From: Polaribacter sp. | GTDB lineage: Bacteria; Bacteroidota; Bacteroidia; Flavobacteriales; Flavobacteriaceae | Length of the DNA: 64,000 bases | NCBI GenBank assembly: GCA_029245785.1 | Contig: JAQWOR010000010.1 | Location: 1 to 64,000 of the forward strand | Reading direction: 5' to 3' | Part shown: piece after piece, positions 28,101-37,768 of the stretch | Numbering within the stretch: position 1 is the stretch's first letter | Layout of the letters: each line of letters starts with the position of its first letter | Made by a program: the position numbers and the translations under genes | The notes under the pieces: model-generated | What the model saw: the letters and a program-made list of their open reading frames with translations, nothing else | Database searches by the model: none | Told to the model about the DNA's origin: nothing

Positions 28101-31100
28101 GCTTAAACATTCTAAGATCAATACGAATATTTTTATAGATGGCTCTTGTTTCGTTTTCTTTTAAATCTTTTATTTTGATAGAAACTGATTGCTCATTTTG
28201 TTGTTGTATTCTTGCGGTTCCCTGTAGCTGTTCTCTTACAATCCCTGGAGGCAATACATAACGCTCTTCATTTTGCTCTATATTTACGACTCCTACTTCA
28301 AAATCATTTAATTGCGAATTTGTCAATTCTTGCGATGGACTAATCGCTGGATCTAAGGTTTTTGTATAGCGTCTATAGTCTCCTCTTACTAATTCTAATT
28401 GTCCAAAACGCAACACGACAGGCATTTTAAATTTTGTTAGAAATAGTCTAACAAAACGAATGCTGTTAAAATCTGTAATCCCATTTACGGCAACACCACT
28501 TCTTATTGGAATTCTAAACTGATACCATTTTGTTGTTTTTGTGCTTCCGTCTACAAGGTTTACGGTAGTTGTTTTTTCATCAACAATATTGTTAATTCCC
28601 TTTACCAAATCGGCTTTATTTAAAGAAACTTTATATTCAAAGTAACTCTCTACCGTATTCATGGTTTGGTCTTTGTTAATATCTTCTACATCTGGATAAG
28701 AATTTGAAGAAGTTGGGTATGCTTCTAACGATTGATTTGCTGTAGGCGAATTTCCTTCGGTATTGTTGAACCTTTTATATCGGGTAATAATAGATGCATC
28801 TGCATCGTCTAAAGCTCCTCCTCTAAAGTATTGAAAGTTGTCCGATGAAATATCATTGGGATTTAATTGAGCAACAGCAACCCCTTTTGCTGCGAAAAAA
28901 CTTGATTCATCTTCATTTTTCAAGCCATCAAAACCAATGTCTTGATTGGTTCTCGCAGCGTCATCCACATCAAAAGCATACAATATAGATTGATTGGTTG
29001 GAGCATTTCCCCAAGTGGTAGCAACGGTATTAACTCCAGAGCCATCTGCTGGATAGCCATTTTCATAAGCTTTCCGATTATCCTTCAAGATATCTTCAGA
29101 AATATTTCCCAAATTAAAATACAGTTCTCCAACCTGATTTAACGGGTTTGTTGGATCAACTCCTACTGGCAATCCTTCTGCGGTTGTAATTGAATAGTCT
29201 TCGTACGGATCTTTGACCCAAAACTGAATGTATTCTACATTTGCTTGATCAAAATTATTAGTGGTTAGCGGACGCATAATTCCAGCCCAACGTTTTGTTG
29301 GATTGTTCAACGTTGTAGGTCCTGTTCCTATTGAAGTGTCAAAATTATAGGTACCTCTTTCTGATGGAAAATATGCCAAATCTAAGGTTCTTACTAGTCG
29401 GTTTTGTGTAATATCTAAATCTGTATTAGGAAACAACTCTGAAAAACTTATTTGTCGTACTTCTGTTCTAGACAACTCTTCATTATCAATATTTGATGGT
29501 CGTGCGCCACTTCCATAAAACAACTGATCAATAGAGTACCAAGATAGTTTTGCTCTTCCAAAATTATAATCTAACGCATTACTTTGTCCGTTAAATCCTG
29601 CAAAATACTTTGGTGTACTTGCAGTAAACCAATTTAAAGGCGATAGTAAATCTATCGGTATTTGAGAAGCTTCAAAATCATCTATATAAGAGGCCGCTTG
29701 TCCGTTTACATCAATACCGCTTGGTGTTCCTGGTAACAAGTATGCAAAGTCTGCTCTTACAGAAAGGTTAGAAGGCACATCTGTATCTACAAAAGGCAAT
29801 TTATTTGCCCACTTTGTAAAAATTGGGACTTCGGTTGTATAATCTACACTCAGTCCAAAAATACTGTTGTTAATTGGCTCTTGTCCAAAAGAGACTTTTT
29901 GAGTAATGGGTTTTTCATTAACATTTAAAAAGGTTCCTCCTAAAATAAATTCGTCAGAAAAGCGATGTTCAACTTCAACCCCCATAAAGGTTTTTTGTTG
30001 TTGATTAAAAACAGCATTGTTTTCTGTAGAAACATTAATTGGAACTCCAGAAGCTTGTAATCCTGGATCTATAATTTGCACTTTTCCAAACTGGTAATCT
30101 ACTACAAAATCTACCCCTTCTACCAATTGCCTTCCTCCGGCAGTTACTTTAACCGAACCTCTAGGAACATTAAAAGCTCCTAAAGAAATGCCGCCTCCAT
30201 TTTCTGATTTAGCATAGCCTTTTAATACAAACTTATCTTTATTTTGGTAATTGTTTTTTGCGTATGATTTAGTGTCTAGATACAATTCTTCAAAAACATA
30301 ATCTGTTTTATCTGATGGTGTTGATAATGCATTCGATAAATCTGCTCCAAAAGGTTCGGTTTCTGGAAAAATAACAAACCCTTTGTTAGAGTTTACCGTT
30401 ACGTTTTCTACATAATCAAAAAAACCATCACCTTCTGGAACTGCAAAAAAGCTTTGATCTAATTTATCTAAATTTAAAACATTCAACAAGGTTTTATTCG
30501 CAATTCCTGGCGTTGTTGCATTTTGTAATATATTGGAAGAGATTCCTGTTTGATCATCTCTATATAAGACTTCAAATCTAAATCCGTCTTGTAACAAAGG
30601 AAAAACACCTAATGCATACACGTTTTTCATCATCAAACGCCAAGTAGGAAATTGCACCACATTTCCTGCAACCGTTCTTTTGGTGGTTACAATTTCACTT
30701 CGTAATAATTTTACAGCAATATTTGCTGGTGCCGCAATTCCATCATTAGAAAACTCACCAACTTTAAAAGAGGTTTCAGAACTTCCAATTACGGTATATT
30801 CATAAGCAACTGCTAACACCTCTCCATCAAATAGTTTTCTATTTAAAGAAACAAATCCTAACTGAGGGTTAAAACTAAACTCATCTGCATTTAATTTTCG
30901 TGCATTTTGAAGTGAAGAATAGTCTGTTCCTTGTTTCATATTAAAAGGAGCAACCGCAGTACCAATTGTTGAAACATCTCTAATTCCGCCAGAAGTAACC
31001 GCTAACAATTCGGATAAATTATTCGCTTTATTTGAAGGAATTTCTCTTCCCATTACCGTGGGTGGCGCTGTGGTTGTTATTGACGAATTTACCAAATCTT

Positions 31101-32199
31101 CCTGAACAGACTCTCCAAGATCGGCAAAGGCAACAATACTTCTAAAATTTTCAGTATCTGAAGTTCTATTGGTTACCCAAACTTCAATTCTAGTAATCTG
31201 AATCGGGCTACTTATTAATGGGTAATTTTTTAAGGAATTTTTATAATTACTTCTAAAGTATTGTGACAAGAAAAAATGTCGGTTCTCATCATAATCCGTT
31301 GCTCTCAACTCAAAAGGGTTGATAGATGCTCCTGCTTCTGCAACTACGGTTTTACTCTCAGAATTTTGCTGAGAAAACACACTCGTAACAGTCGTTTTTC
31401 CAAATTGCAGCTCTGTTTTTACTCCAAACAAGCTTTGTGCGCCGTTTATCAAGGAGTTTTTAATAGGCATAGATACATTTCCTGCATCTATTTTTCTAAT
31501 AATGTCATCTTCTGTTGGCGTGTATTCTAATTTGATAAGGTTTTGAAAATCAAAGGTAGATTGCGTGTCATAATTGGCTGTAACCTTTAACCTCGATCCT
31601 ATTTTAGCCAAAAGACTTACACTTATTTGCTGGTCAAAATCAAAGGTAAAGCTACTTCTATTGTTTTCTGACAACTGTGGATTGTCTACATTCTGATAAA
31701 TTCCGCCTAACTTAATATTTAAACTTCCCCTAGGAATTACCTCTACGGTATTTCCTCCAAAAATGGATTCAAAAAATTTAGAATTTACATAGTATGTTGG
31801 AAGTAAATTTTTCTGCGCCTCTTTACTCCCTTTTTTTTTGCCACTAAGCGCATTGTTTTTACTTATAAAATAATCTTTCATATCGCTCTTTAAACGATAT
31901 CTTTCATATTCTTGAGGAGTCATAAAAATAGGAGTTCCTATTTTAAAGTTTCCTATTTTTTCTACAAGAATATACTTGTTTAGTTTTTTGTCAAAAACAA
32001 CCGTATATTTTGAAGGATTATTTAAAAAGAGGCTTCCTCTCTGATTGTACTTAAAACCGTATATTAAAGAAGGAATAGAATCTGATTTTTTAACTGTTTT
32101 TGCAGTATCTTTTACAGATGTTGTTTGCGAAAAAGAAGTTGATGCTGCCATAAAAACGACAGCAAACAGTGCTAATATATGAGAATACTTCTTCTTCAA
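25132..32199 (-). CDS. sprA: SprA, type IX secretion outer membrane translocon
   Basis: Giant beta-barrel translocon (2355 residues) of the type IX secretion system, needed for gliding adhesin and enzyme secretion in Bacteroidota. A signal peptide is visible (KKKYSHILALFAVVFMAASTSFSQ). SprA landmarks include RYRLKSDMKDYF near residue 100, many SprA-type stretches such as KRWAGIMRPLTTNNFDQANVEYIQFWVKDPY, and the C-terminal barrel ending in NIIYNLGN. The only start ahead of the signal peptide is TTG at 32199, because an in-frame stop lies three codons upstream. ruvA ends seven bases before it. Confidence 0.96.
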   Translation of the reverse strand: MKKKYSHILALFAVVFMAASTSFSQTTSVKDTAKTVKKSDSIPSLIYGFKYNQRGSLFLNNPSKYTVVFDKKLNKYILVEKIGNFKIGTPIFMTPQEYERYRLKSDMKDYFISKNNALSGKKKGSKEAQKNLLPTYYVNSKFFESIFGGNTVEVIPRGSLNIKLGGIYQNVDNPQLSENNRSSFTFDFDQQISVSLLAKIGSRLKVTANYDTQSTFDFQNLIKLEYTPTEDDIIRKIDAGNVSMPIKNSLINGAQSLFGVKTELQFGKTTVTSVFSQQNSESKTVVAEAGASINPFELRATDYDENRHFFLSQYFRSNYKNSLKNYPLISSPIQITRIEVWVTNRTSDTENFRSIVAFADLGESVQEDLVNSSITTTAPPTVMGREIPSNKANNLSELLAVTSGGIRDVSTIGTAVAPFNMKQGTDYSSLQNARKLNADEFSFNPQLGFVSLNRKLFDGEVLAVAYEYTVIGSSETSFKVGEFSNDGIAAPANIAVKLLRSEIVTTKRTVAGNVVQFPTWRLMMKNVYALGVFPLLQDGFRFEVLYRDDQTGISSNILQNATTPGIANKTLLNVLNLDKLDQSFFAVPEGDGFFDYVENVTVNSNKGFVIFPETEPFGADLSNALSTPSDKTDYVFEELYLDTKSYAKNNYQNKDKFVLKGYAKSENGGGISLGAFNVPRGSVKVTAGGRQLVEGVDFVVDYQFGKVQIIDPGLQASGVPINVSTENNAVFNQQQKTFMGVEVEHRFSDEFILGGTFLNVNEKPITQKVSFGQEPINNSIFGLSVDYTTEVPIFTKWANKLPFVDTDVPSNLSVRADFAYLLPGTPSGIDVNGQAASYIDDFEASQIPIDLLSPLNWFTASTPKYFAGFNGQSNALDYNFGRAKLSWYSIDQLFYGSGARPSNIDNEELSRTEVRQISFSELFPNTDLDITQNRLVRTLDLAYFPSERGTYNFDTSIGTGPTTLNNPTKRWAGIMRPLTTNNFDQANVEYIQFWVKDPYEDYSITTAEGLPVGVDPTNPLNQVGELYFNLGNISEDILKDNRKAYENGYPADGSGVNTVATTWGNAPTNQSILYAFDVDDAARTNQDIGFDGLKNEDESSFFAAKGVAVAQLNPNDISSDNFQYFRGGALDDADASIITRYKRFNNTEGNSPTANQSLEAYPTSSNSYPDVEDINKDQTMNTVESYFEYKVSLNKADLVKGINNIVDEKTTTVNLVDGSTKTTKWYQFRIPIRSGVAVNGITDFNSIRFVRLFLTKFKMPVVLRFGQLELVRGDYRRYTKTLDPAISPSQELTNSQLNDFEVGVVNIEQNEERYVLPPGIVREQLQGTARIQQQNEQSVSIKIKDLKENETRAIYKNIRIDLRMFKQLKMFIHAESSEVATVSDDDLVAILRLGTDLDDNFYQIEIPLKISQNGSLDPLNVWLEANNLDAVLENFGKLKLERDASHSSITKLYPFPTASDPKELTVRVKGNPTLGAVRTLMLGVKNTSSAPKSAEIWFNELRSSGFDNKGGWAAVISADANIADIADISVTGRMQTIGFGNVEDRVSQRSIEETRQYDVSTNINLGKMMPKKWGIQLPMSYSYGEEFRDPKYDPQYQDVKFADAKELNPNSKNAQDYTRRKSISFNNVRKNRNPSSKKKPQVYDVENLSASYSFAEELHKDYTIEKYLNQNVSASASYNFTFQPKFIEPFKKVSFLEKSKYWQLIRDMNVNLFPKNIGINSRITRNYNQQKSRNLIEGLSVQPTLTQRRFLFDWDYTIGFDLTRSFTINFNANNSYLYDTFGSAEEIGVFDQFLNTGRPDHYSQNLNATYKLPIHKVPFLSFINAQYAYTANFDWKAASKSYEDKIGNLLQNSNTHNVNATLSFTRLYKDIRLKNLFVKKKKNQKKQPKGSKLVIKGGVKSPRKNQSGSEKILLGVYDLITSVKTAKVSYTENNGTVLPGYTGGTGFLGRDNTGSGLGPTLGFVFGSQIDIRNKAFEKGWLVSRPEGSEYFNKTYSRTHYNKLDYSVSIKPFKDLSIELLGNKIQTRNLSQQLDVEAGVLNIDTPIFESGNFSTSYSMFSTAFSNGDVLFEKLKAYQSVIANRLTDSSIRTDATKFGPQETLLPAFLAAYSGKSPTSVSLEPFRNIPIPNWTLRYNGLMKIDWFKENFRSFALSNGYRSSYTISNFTNNLQYDRADLTKTNTLGNYQSELLISSASLIDEFSPLIKVEMKLKNSFSFRGEIKKDRTLTLNFDNSTLTDIKGTEFVFGMGYQIKNVAFNTRFSGKNQRLKGDVNIRADISLRDNLTLIRSIEVENNQISGGQKLLSIKLAADYKLNSNLTASFYYNHNTSRYAISTTYPRQSINTGINIIYNLGNQ

Positions 32200-32205
32200 A
32201 ATTGT

Positions 32206-32787
32206 TTATAATTTTTTTAAAGCTTGTTTAATTAACACTTCAACCGTTGCGGCACTATTTTCTTGTAAAATAGCGCTCAATACTTTATCAGATTGTTTTC
32301 TATTAAACCCTAATACGTCTAGTGCAGATAACGCCTCTTCTTTGTTAGTATTGTTTGGCGTTGTAGAAATCGCATCCATATCAAAGGTTTTTAAGATTTT
32401 ATCTTTTAGGTCTATGATAACTCTTTGAGCAGTTTTAGCTCCAATTCCCTTTACAGATTGAATCAATGTTATGTTTTCTGTAGCAATTGCTTGTTGAATT
32501 TCATCTGTTGACATTGAAGACAACATTGTTCTAGCAATGCTAGGGCCAACACCAGAAACAGAAATAAGCAACCGAAAAATTTCACGTTCTGTTTTGTTTA
32601 TAAAACCATACAAAGTATGTGCATCTTCTTTTATTGAAAGGTGCGTGTATAAAAGTATCGCTTCTCCATCTGGAATAGAAGAAAATGTATTTAATGAAAT
32701 ATGTAATAAATATCCAACACCTGTACAGTCTACAACCACATAGGTAGGTGTTTTCTCAACCAACCTTCCTTTAATTTGTGAAATCAT
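32206..32787 (-). CDS. ruvA: Holliday junction branch migration protein RuvA
   Basis: DNA-binding tetramer subunit of RuvAB, 193 residues. The N-terminal OB fold starts MISQIKGRLVEKTPTYVVVDC. Helix-hairpin-helix repeats are visible (LLISVSGVGPSIARTMLS and LIQSVKGIGAKTAQRVIIDLK), and the C-terminal domain that contacts RuvB ends the protein. It directly abuts the end of the maeB reading frame. Confidence 0.96.
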   Translation of the reverse strand: MISQIKGRLVEKTPTYVVVDCTGVGYLLHISLNTFSSIPDGEAILLYTHLSIKEDAHTLYGFINKTEREIFRLLISVSGVGPSIARTMLSSMSTDEIQQAIATENITLIQSVKGIGAKTAQRVIIDLKDKILKTFDMDAISTTPNNTNKEEALSALDVLGFNRKQSDKVLSAILQENSAATVEVLIKQALKKL

Positions 32788-33042
32788 CTATGAGTTTTTA
32801 GATTTTTGTTTTCTTTCTTTTTGCTGTGCATCAACAACTGCAACTGCCGACATGTTAACCATTTCATCAACACTAGCGCCTAGCTGCAAAATATGAACTG
32901 GTTTTTTAAGCCCTAATAAAATAGGGCCAATAGATTCTGCTCCATCAACTTGTTTCATTAGTTTATAGGTAATATTTGCAGCATCTAAGTTCGGAAAAAT
33001 AAGTACATTCACCTTTTTTCCATTCAATTTAGAGAACGGAAA
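32788..33042 (-). pseudogene. Detached C-terminal piece of maeB beyond an in-frame stop
   Basis: In the same frame as maeB, directly after its TAA, the sequence continues FPFSKLNGKKVNVLIFPNLD and on through VHILQLGASVDEMVNMSAVAVVDAQQKE. This is the normal end of the malic enzyme's phosphotransacetylase-like domain, about 84 residues. No ATG precedes it; the only possible start in frame is a TTG at 33027. It is most simply untranslated because of the nonsense codon at 33043-33045, unless the stop is read through or is a sequencing error. Confidence 0.8.
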
Positions 33043-35079
33043 TTATTTTGCCAACATTTCTCTGTTCAATGCAAAATATGCTTGCAACTCTCCATCAATT
33101 ACAACATGAGGAAAATGCCTGTGTATGTACGCTACGGCTTCTCTAATTTTAACAGCACTTTCTGAGTTTGAAGAACCAAAATTAGAAAAAGACAGCATGG
33201 CAATGTTTGGTTTCATCCCAAACATTTTTGCCAAGGCATAGGTCATTTGAGAAATTTTTGCCAAATCTTTTGCCGTCGGATTGATGTTGATCGTGGTGTC
33301 TGCTAAAAATATAGGGCCTTTTTTGGTCAACATTAAGTTGGTTGCTGCAACTCTTGACACGTCTTTGTCTTTCTCTATCAATTCCATAATCGGTTTTACT
33401 ACCGATGGATAAGGCCTCGAATAGCCTGTAATCATTGTGTCTACATCTCCTTCATTGACCATCATTGCCGCAAAATAATTACGCTCTCGCATCATCTTTT
33501 TTGCTTCTAACAAGGTAATTCCTTTTCGCTGACGCGTTTTCCAATAGGTGGTTCCAAAACGATCTCTACGCTCTTTTTCTTCGTCTGTTTTTGGGTCAAT
33601 AATTGGTACATCTGCCGTAAATCCAATTTCTTCTTTTAATTCTAAGATTACCTCTTTTCTTCCTAGTAAAATTGGCTTTCCTATTTTTTCATCATGTACT
33701 CTTTGGGCGGCTTTTAGTACATCTAAATGATCTGCTTCTGCAAAAACAATACTCTTCGGATTGCTTTTGGCTCTATTGTGTAACAATCTAACTTCTTTAC
33801 TTCCTGATCCAGAACGGTCCATCAATTCTCCTTGGTAAGCTTCCCAGTCTGTAATTGGTTCTAAAGCAACTCCAGAATCCATTGCAGCTTTTGCAATTGC
33901 TGGCGGAATTTCATAAATCAATCGTGGGTCAAAAGGTTTTGGAATGATGTATTCTCTCCCAAAAGACAAACTGATTTCATCGTACACAATATTTACTTGT
34001 TCTGGCACTGTTTTTTTTGCCAAATCTGCTAAGGCATAAACAGCGGCCATTTTCATTTCTTCATTAATTTTTGTGGCTCTTACATCTAAAGCTCCTCTAA
34101 AAATAAATGGAAAACCGAGTACATTATTTACTTGATTCGGATGGTCTGATCTTCCTGTTGCCATAATAATATCATCACGGGTTTTTATGGCTAAGTTATA
34201 GTCAATTTCTGGTTGCGGATTTGCCATGGCAAAAACAATTGGGTCTTTTGCCATTGATAATAACATTTCTGGAGTTACTACATCTCCTTTAGACAAGCCT
34301 ATAAAAACATCTGCATTGAGCATGGCTTCACTTAAGGTATGTACATCTTTATCTGTTGCAAATTCTTCTTTTTCTTGGGTTAATTTTTCTCGATCTTTTC
34401 TGATAACTCCTTTGCTGTCGCACATCACAATGTTTTTACGTTGTACTCCTAGCTTTAAATACAAACGTGTACAAGAAATTGCAGCAGCTCCTGCTCCATT
34501 TACCACCACTTGAACTTTAGAAATGTATTTCCCTGTAATTTCTACGGCATTTTTTAATGCTGCTGTAGATATAATTGCTGTTCCGTGTTGATCATCATGC
34601 ATTACAGGAATGTTCAACTCTTCTTTTAATCTTCTTTCAATTTCAAAAGCCTCTGGCGCTTTAATATCTTCTAAATTAATTCCTCCAAAAGTAGGGGCAA
34701 TTGCCTTTACTGTTGCTACAAATTTGTCTACATCTGTCGCATCTACCTCAATATCAAACACATCAATATCAGCAAAAATTTTAAAAAGCAACCCCTTTCC
34801 TTCCATTACAGGTTTTGATGCTTCGGGGCCAATATCTCCAAGGCCTAAAACGGCTGTTCCGTTTGTAATCACGGCAACTAAATTTCCTTTTGCTGTATAT
34901 TTATAAACATTATTTACATCCCTTTCAATTTCTAAACAAGGCTCTGCAACACCAGGAGAATATGCCAAAGACAAATCATGCTGAGTCGCATATTTCTTCG
35001 TCGGAACCACTTCAATTTTTCCTGGTTTTGGCTTTGCATGATATAATAAAGCTTCACGCCTTTTTCTAGAATCGCTCAT
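33043..35079 (-). CDS. maeB: NADP-dependent malic enzyme (MaeB type), truncated by in-frame stop
   Basis: Malic enzyme converting malate to pyruvate and CO2, with an N-terminal malic domain (SLAYSPGVAEPCLEI, then VMHDDQHGTAIISTAALKNA), an NAD(P)-binding domain (VVVNGAGAAAISC) and a C-terminal phosphotransacetylase-like domain that usually makes the protein about 760 residues. Here TAA at 33043-33045 replaces a lysine codon, leaving 678 residues; the remaining 84 are intact beyond it. The ATG at 35079 gives the standard MSDSRKRREALLYH start. The lost part belongs to the regulatory domain, so the catalytic part could still work. Confidence 0.9.
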   Translation of the reverse strand: MSDSRKRREALLYHAKPKPGKIEVVPTKKYATQHDLSLAYSPGVAEPCLEIERDVNNVYKYTAKGNLVAVITNGTAVLGLGDIGPEASKPVMEGKGLLFKIFADIDVFDIEVDATDVDKFVATVKAIAPTFGGINLEDIKAPEAFEIERRLKEELNIPVMHDDQHGTAIISTAALKNAVEITGKYISKVQVVVNGAGAAAISCTRLYLKLGVQRKNIVMCDSKGVIRKDREKLTQEKEEFATDKDVHTLSEAMLNADVFIGLSKGDVVTPEMLLSMAKDPIVFAMANPQPEIDYNLAIKTRDDIIMATGRSDHPNQVNNVLGFPFIFRGALDVRATKINEEMKMAAVYALADLAKKTVPEQVNIVYDEISLSFGREYIIPKPFDPRLIYEIPPAIAKAAMDSGVALEPITDWEAYQGELMDRSGSGSKEVRLLHNRAKSNPKSIVFAEADHLDVLKAAQRVHDEKIGKPILLGRKEVILELKEEIGFTADVPIIDPKTDEEKERRDRFGTTYWKTRQRKGITLLEAKKMMRERNYFAAMMVNEGDVDTMITGYSRPYPSVVKPIMELIEKDKDVSRVAATNLMLTKKGPIFLADTTININPTAKDLAKISQMTYALAKMFGMKPNIAMLSFSNFGSSNSESAVKIREAVAYIHRHFPHVVIDGELQAYFALNREMLAK

Positions 35080-35278
35080 TGTTTTGTTGTTTGTTTGAAC
35101 TGACAAATATACTCTTTTTTAAAAAGGATTATAACGAATAACTCAATGAAATAATACCACAATAAGCCACAAAAAAATTACGTTTTAAGAAAACCTTATA
35201 CCATCTTTAACAAAATTTATACAGTTCCTTATTGCAGCATAACATATGTTTGTCTTGAAATCACAAAACCTACTCTTT

Positions 35279-37747
35279 ATGAAAAAAGCTATTGTGCTCC
35301 TATTTCTTTTCAGTGTTCCCTCTTTTTTTGCTCAAGTAACAGGAGTTGTTACCGATACCAAAGGAAATCCGTTGCCTGTTGTAAGTGTATATTTAGAAAA
35401 TTCTATTACAGGAACCACTACCAATGAAAATGGAACCTATGAGCTTGCTTTAAAAAAAACAGGAAATCATACCCTCGTTTTTCAATACTTAGGCTTTAAA
35501 ACCCTTAAAAAGAAGGTGGTCATTGCTTCTTTTCCTTTTAAATTAAATGCTCAACTAACTGAAGTAAAAATTCTTTTAGACGAAGTTTCTATCAATAGCA
35601 AAGAAAATCCTGCGCATAAAATCATCAGAAATGTTATTGCCAACAAGAAAAAAAACAAGGCAAAAATTAAACGGTTTACTGCCCATTTTTATTCGAGGGG
35701 TTTATATAAAATTAAAAATGCTCCAAAGAAGATTTTAGGTCAAAAACTTGGAGATTTAGGAGGTGGATTAGACTCTACACGAAGCGGAATAGTTTATTTA
35801 TCAGAAACCATTTCTAAAATAAGCCATCAAAAACCCAACAATTTTAAAGAACATATTATTGCCTCTAAGGTCAGTGGATCTGATAATGGTGTTAGTTTTA
35901 ACAGAGCTGAAGAGGTAGGTTTTAATTTGTATGACAATACGGTTGAACTTGGAAATGACATCATTTCTCCCTTATCAAATTATGCCTTCGAATACTATAC
36001 CTTTAAATTAGTAGGTACTTTTTATGCTAAAAACGGTAAACTTATCAATAAGATCAACATCCTTCCAAAACGAAAAAATGATCGCGTTTTTAACGGATTT
36101 GTATATATTGTAGAAGATGATTGGGCTATTTATGGCACTGACATTTCTGTCACTGGAGCGCAAGTAAATTTACCGATGGTTAATGTCTTGCACTTAAAAC
36201 AAAACTATAATTATGCTATAAAAAATGATGCCTGGGTGGTAATTTCTCAAACCATTGATTTTAAAATTGGCATGTTTGGCATCAATATAGATGGGCGGTT
36301 TTCTGCTGCGTATAGCAACTATAATTTTAATCCTCACTTTAATGAAACTACTTTTGGAAAAGAGGTGTTGTCCTTTGAAAAAGAGGCCACTAAAAAAGAC
36401 ACTTCTTATTGGAATGTTTTACGGCCTGTTCCCTTAACCACAGAAGAAGTGAGCGATTATATTGTAAAAGACAGCATCAAAGTGATTCGAAAGTCTAAAA
36501 AGTATTTGGACTCCATTGACACAAAAAACAACAAATTTTCTTTACTCGCTCCACTAACGGGATATACTTACAAAGATTCATATCAAAAATGGTCAATCAA
36601 TGTAGATTCTCCTCTAGGAAATTTAAACTTTAACACCGTTCAAGGGTGGAATTCTACTGTTGGAGTTACTTATTTTAAACGACTCAATAATACTGGTAAA
36701 TGGCTGAGCACAGGTGCTGATTTTACATATGGATTGTCTGACAAGAAGTTTCGCCCAAAAGCACATATTACCTATAAATGGGATAATTTAAGTCGACCTA
36801 TTTTACAAATTTCTACAGGAATTACAACCTCTCAGTTCAATGCAAAAAACCCTATTTCAAGTTTTCGAAACACGATAAGTTCTCTTTTTTTTGAACGAAA
36901 TTACATGAAATTTTATGAGAAAACATTTGCTAATATTTCTTTTTCAAAAGAACTTTTTAACGGGTTTCGCATGAACTCTTCTTTAGAATTTGCAGACAGA
37001 AAACCATTAGTAAATACTACAAATTATAGCACTAGAAATGTGAAAAATGTAACTTATACTTCTAACGACCCTCAAGATCCAACCAATTTTTTACCCTCAT
37101 TTACCGCTCATAAAATTTGGACATTTCAAGTTGGCGCAAGCGTTCGTTTTGGTCAAAAATATTTATCGTATCCAGACCGAAAATCAAATGTAAATAATCC
37201 TGCATACCCGGCGTTATACATTGGATACAAAAAACTATTTGGCGCAGATGATTCTCAAAAAAATTCTGATATACTATATGCCCAGCTCAATCAACATATC
37301 TCTTTAGAAAGTTTTGGGTCTTTTAAGTATAAAATAAAAAGCGGCCTTTTCTTAAAACAAAAAGACATTTCATTTATAGATTACGCACATTTTAACGGAA
37401 ATAAATTAGCCGTTTTTCCTGCTGGCGGGACGTTAAATAATTTTAATTTATTGGACTATTACGCATACAGCACCAATGATAAATACACAGAAATTCATGC
37501 CGAACACAACTTTAAAGGGTTTGTTTTAAACAAGATTCCGTTGCTAAATAGATTGAACTTTCATGTGGTTGCAGGTGCAAAAGGATTGTTTACTGGAAAT
37601 AGGAAGCCCTACACAGAAGCTTCTATTGGAATTGATAATATTGGTTTTGGGAAATGGCGTTTTTTACGGATAGATTATGTGATTTCTAAAGGCGGAATCA
37701 ATCAAAAACAAAGCGGATTTGTTTTTGGACTGAGTTTATTTAATTGA
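35279..37747 (+). CDS. DUF5686 / carboxypeptidase-like regulatory domain outer membrane protein
   Basis: An 822-residue predicted outer membrane protein. The signal peptide is MKKAIVLLFLFSVPSFFAQ. It is followed by a carboxypeptidase-D regulatory-like (CarboxypepD_reg) domain (VTGVVTDTKGNPLPVVSVYL, ending LDEVSI) and a long DUF5686 region predicted to form a beta-barrel. It ends FVFGLSLFN with a terminal aromatic/asparagine. The ATG at 35279 is preferred over 35246 for signal peptide placement. Function is unknown; such proteins are common in Bacteroidota. Confidence 0.86.
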   Translation: MKKAIVLLFLFSVPSFFAQVTGVVTDTKGNPLPVVSVYLENSITGTTTNENGTYELALKKTGNHTLVFQYLGFKTLKKKVVIASFPFKLNAQLTEVKILLDEVSINSKENPAHKIIRNVIANKKKNKAKIKRFTAHFYSRGLYKIKNAPKKILGQKLGDLGGGLDSTRSGIVYLSETISKISHQKPNNFKEHIIASKVSGSDNGVSFNRAEEVGFNLYDNTVELGNDIISPLSNYAFEYYTFKLVGTFYAKNGKLINKINILPKRKNDRVFNGFVYIVEDDWAIYGTDISVTGAQVNLPMVNVLHLKQNYNYAIKNDAWVVISQTIDFKIGMFGINIDGRFSAAYSNYNFNPHFNETTFGKEVLSFEKEATKKDTSYWNVLRPVPLTTEEVSDYIVKDSIKVIRKSKKYLDSIDTKNNKFSLLAPLTGYTYKDSYQKWSINVDSPLGNLNFNTVQGWNSTVGVTYFKRLNNTGKWLSTGADFTYGLSDKKFRPKAHITYKWDNLSRPILQISTGITTSQFNAKNPISSFRNTISSLFFERNYMKFYEKTFANISFSKELFNGFRMNSSLEFADRKPLVNTTNYSTRNVKNVTYTSNDPQDPTNFLPSFTAHKIWTFQVGASVRFGQKYLSYPDRKSNVNNPAYPALYIGYKKLFGADDSQKNSDILYAQLNQHISLESFGSFKYKIKSGLFLKQKDISFIDYAHFNGNKLAVFPAGGTLNNFNLLDYYAYSTNDKYTEIHAEHNFKGFVLNKIPLLNRLNFHVVAGAKGLFTGNRKPYTEASIGIDNIGFGKWRFLRIDYVISKGGINQKQSGFVFGLSLFN

Positions 37748-37768
37748 GATCCTTTATATTTGTATTCT

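Noticed and set aside
32788..33027. Treating the 79-residue frame after maeB as an independent gene
   Set aside because: It lacks an ATG, is in the same frame as maeB, and its sequence is simply the conserved end of the malic enzyme.
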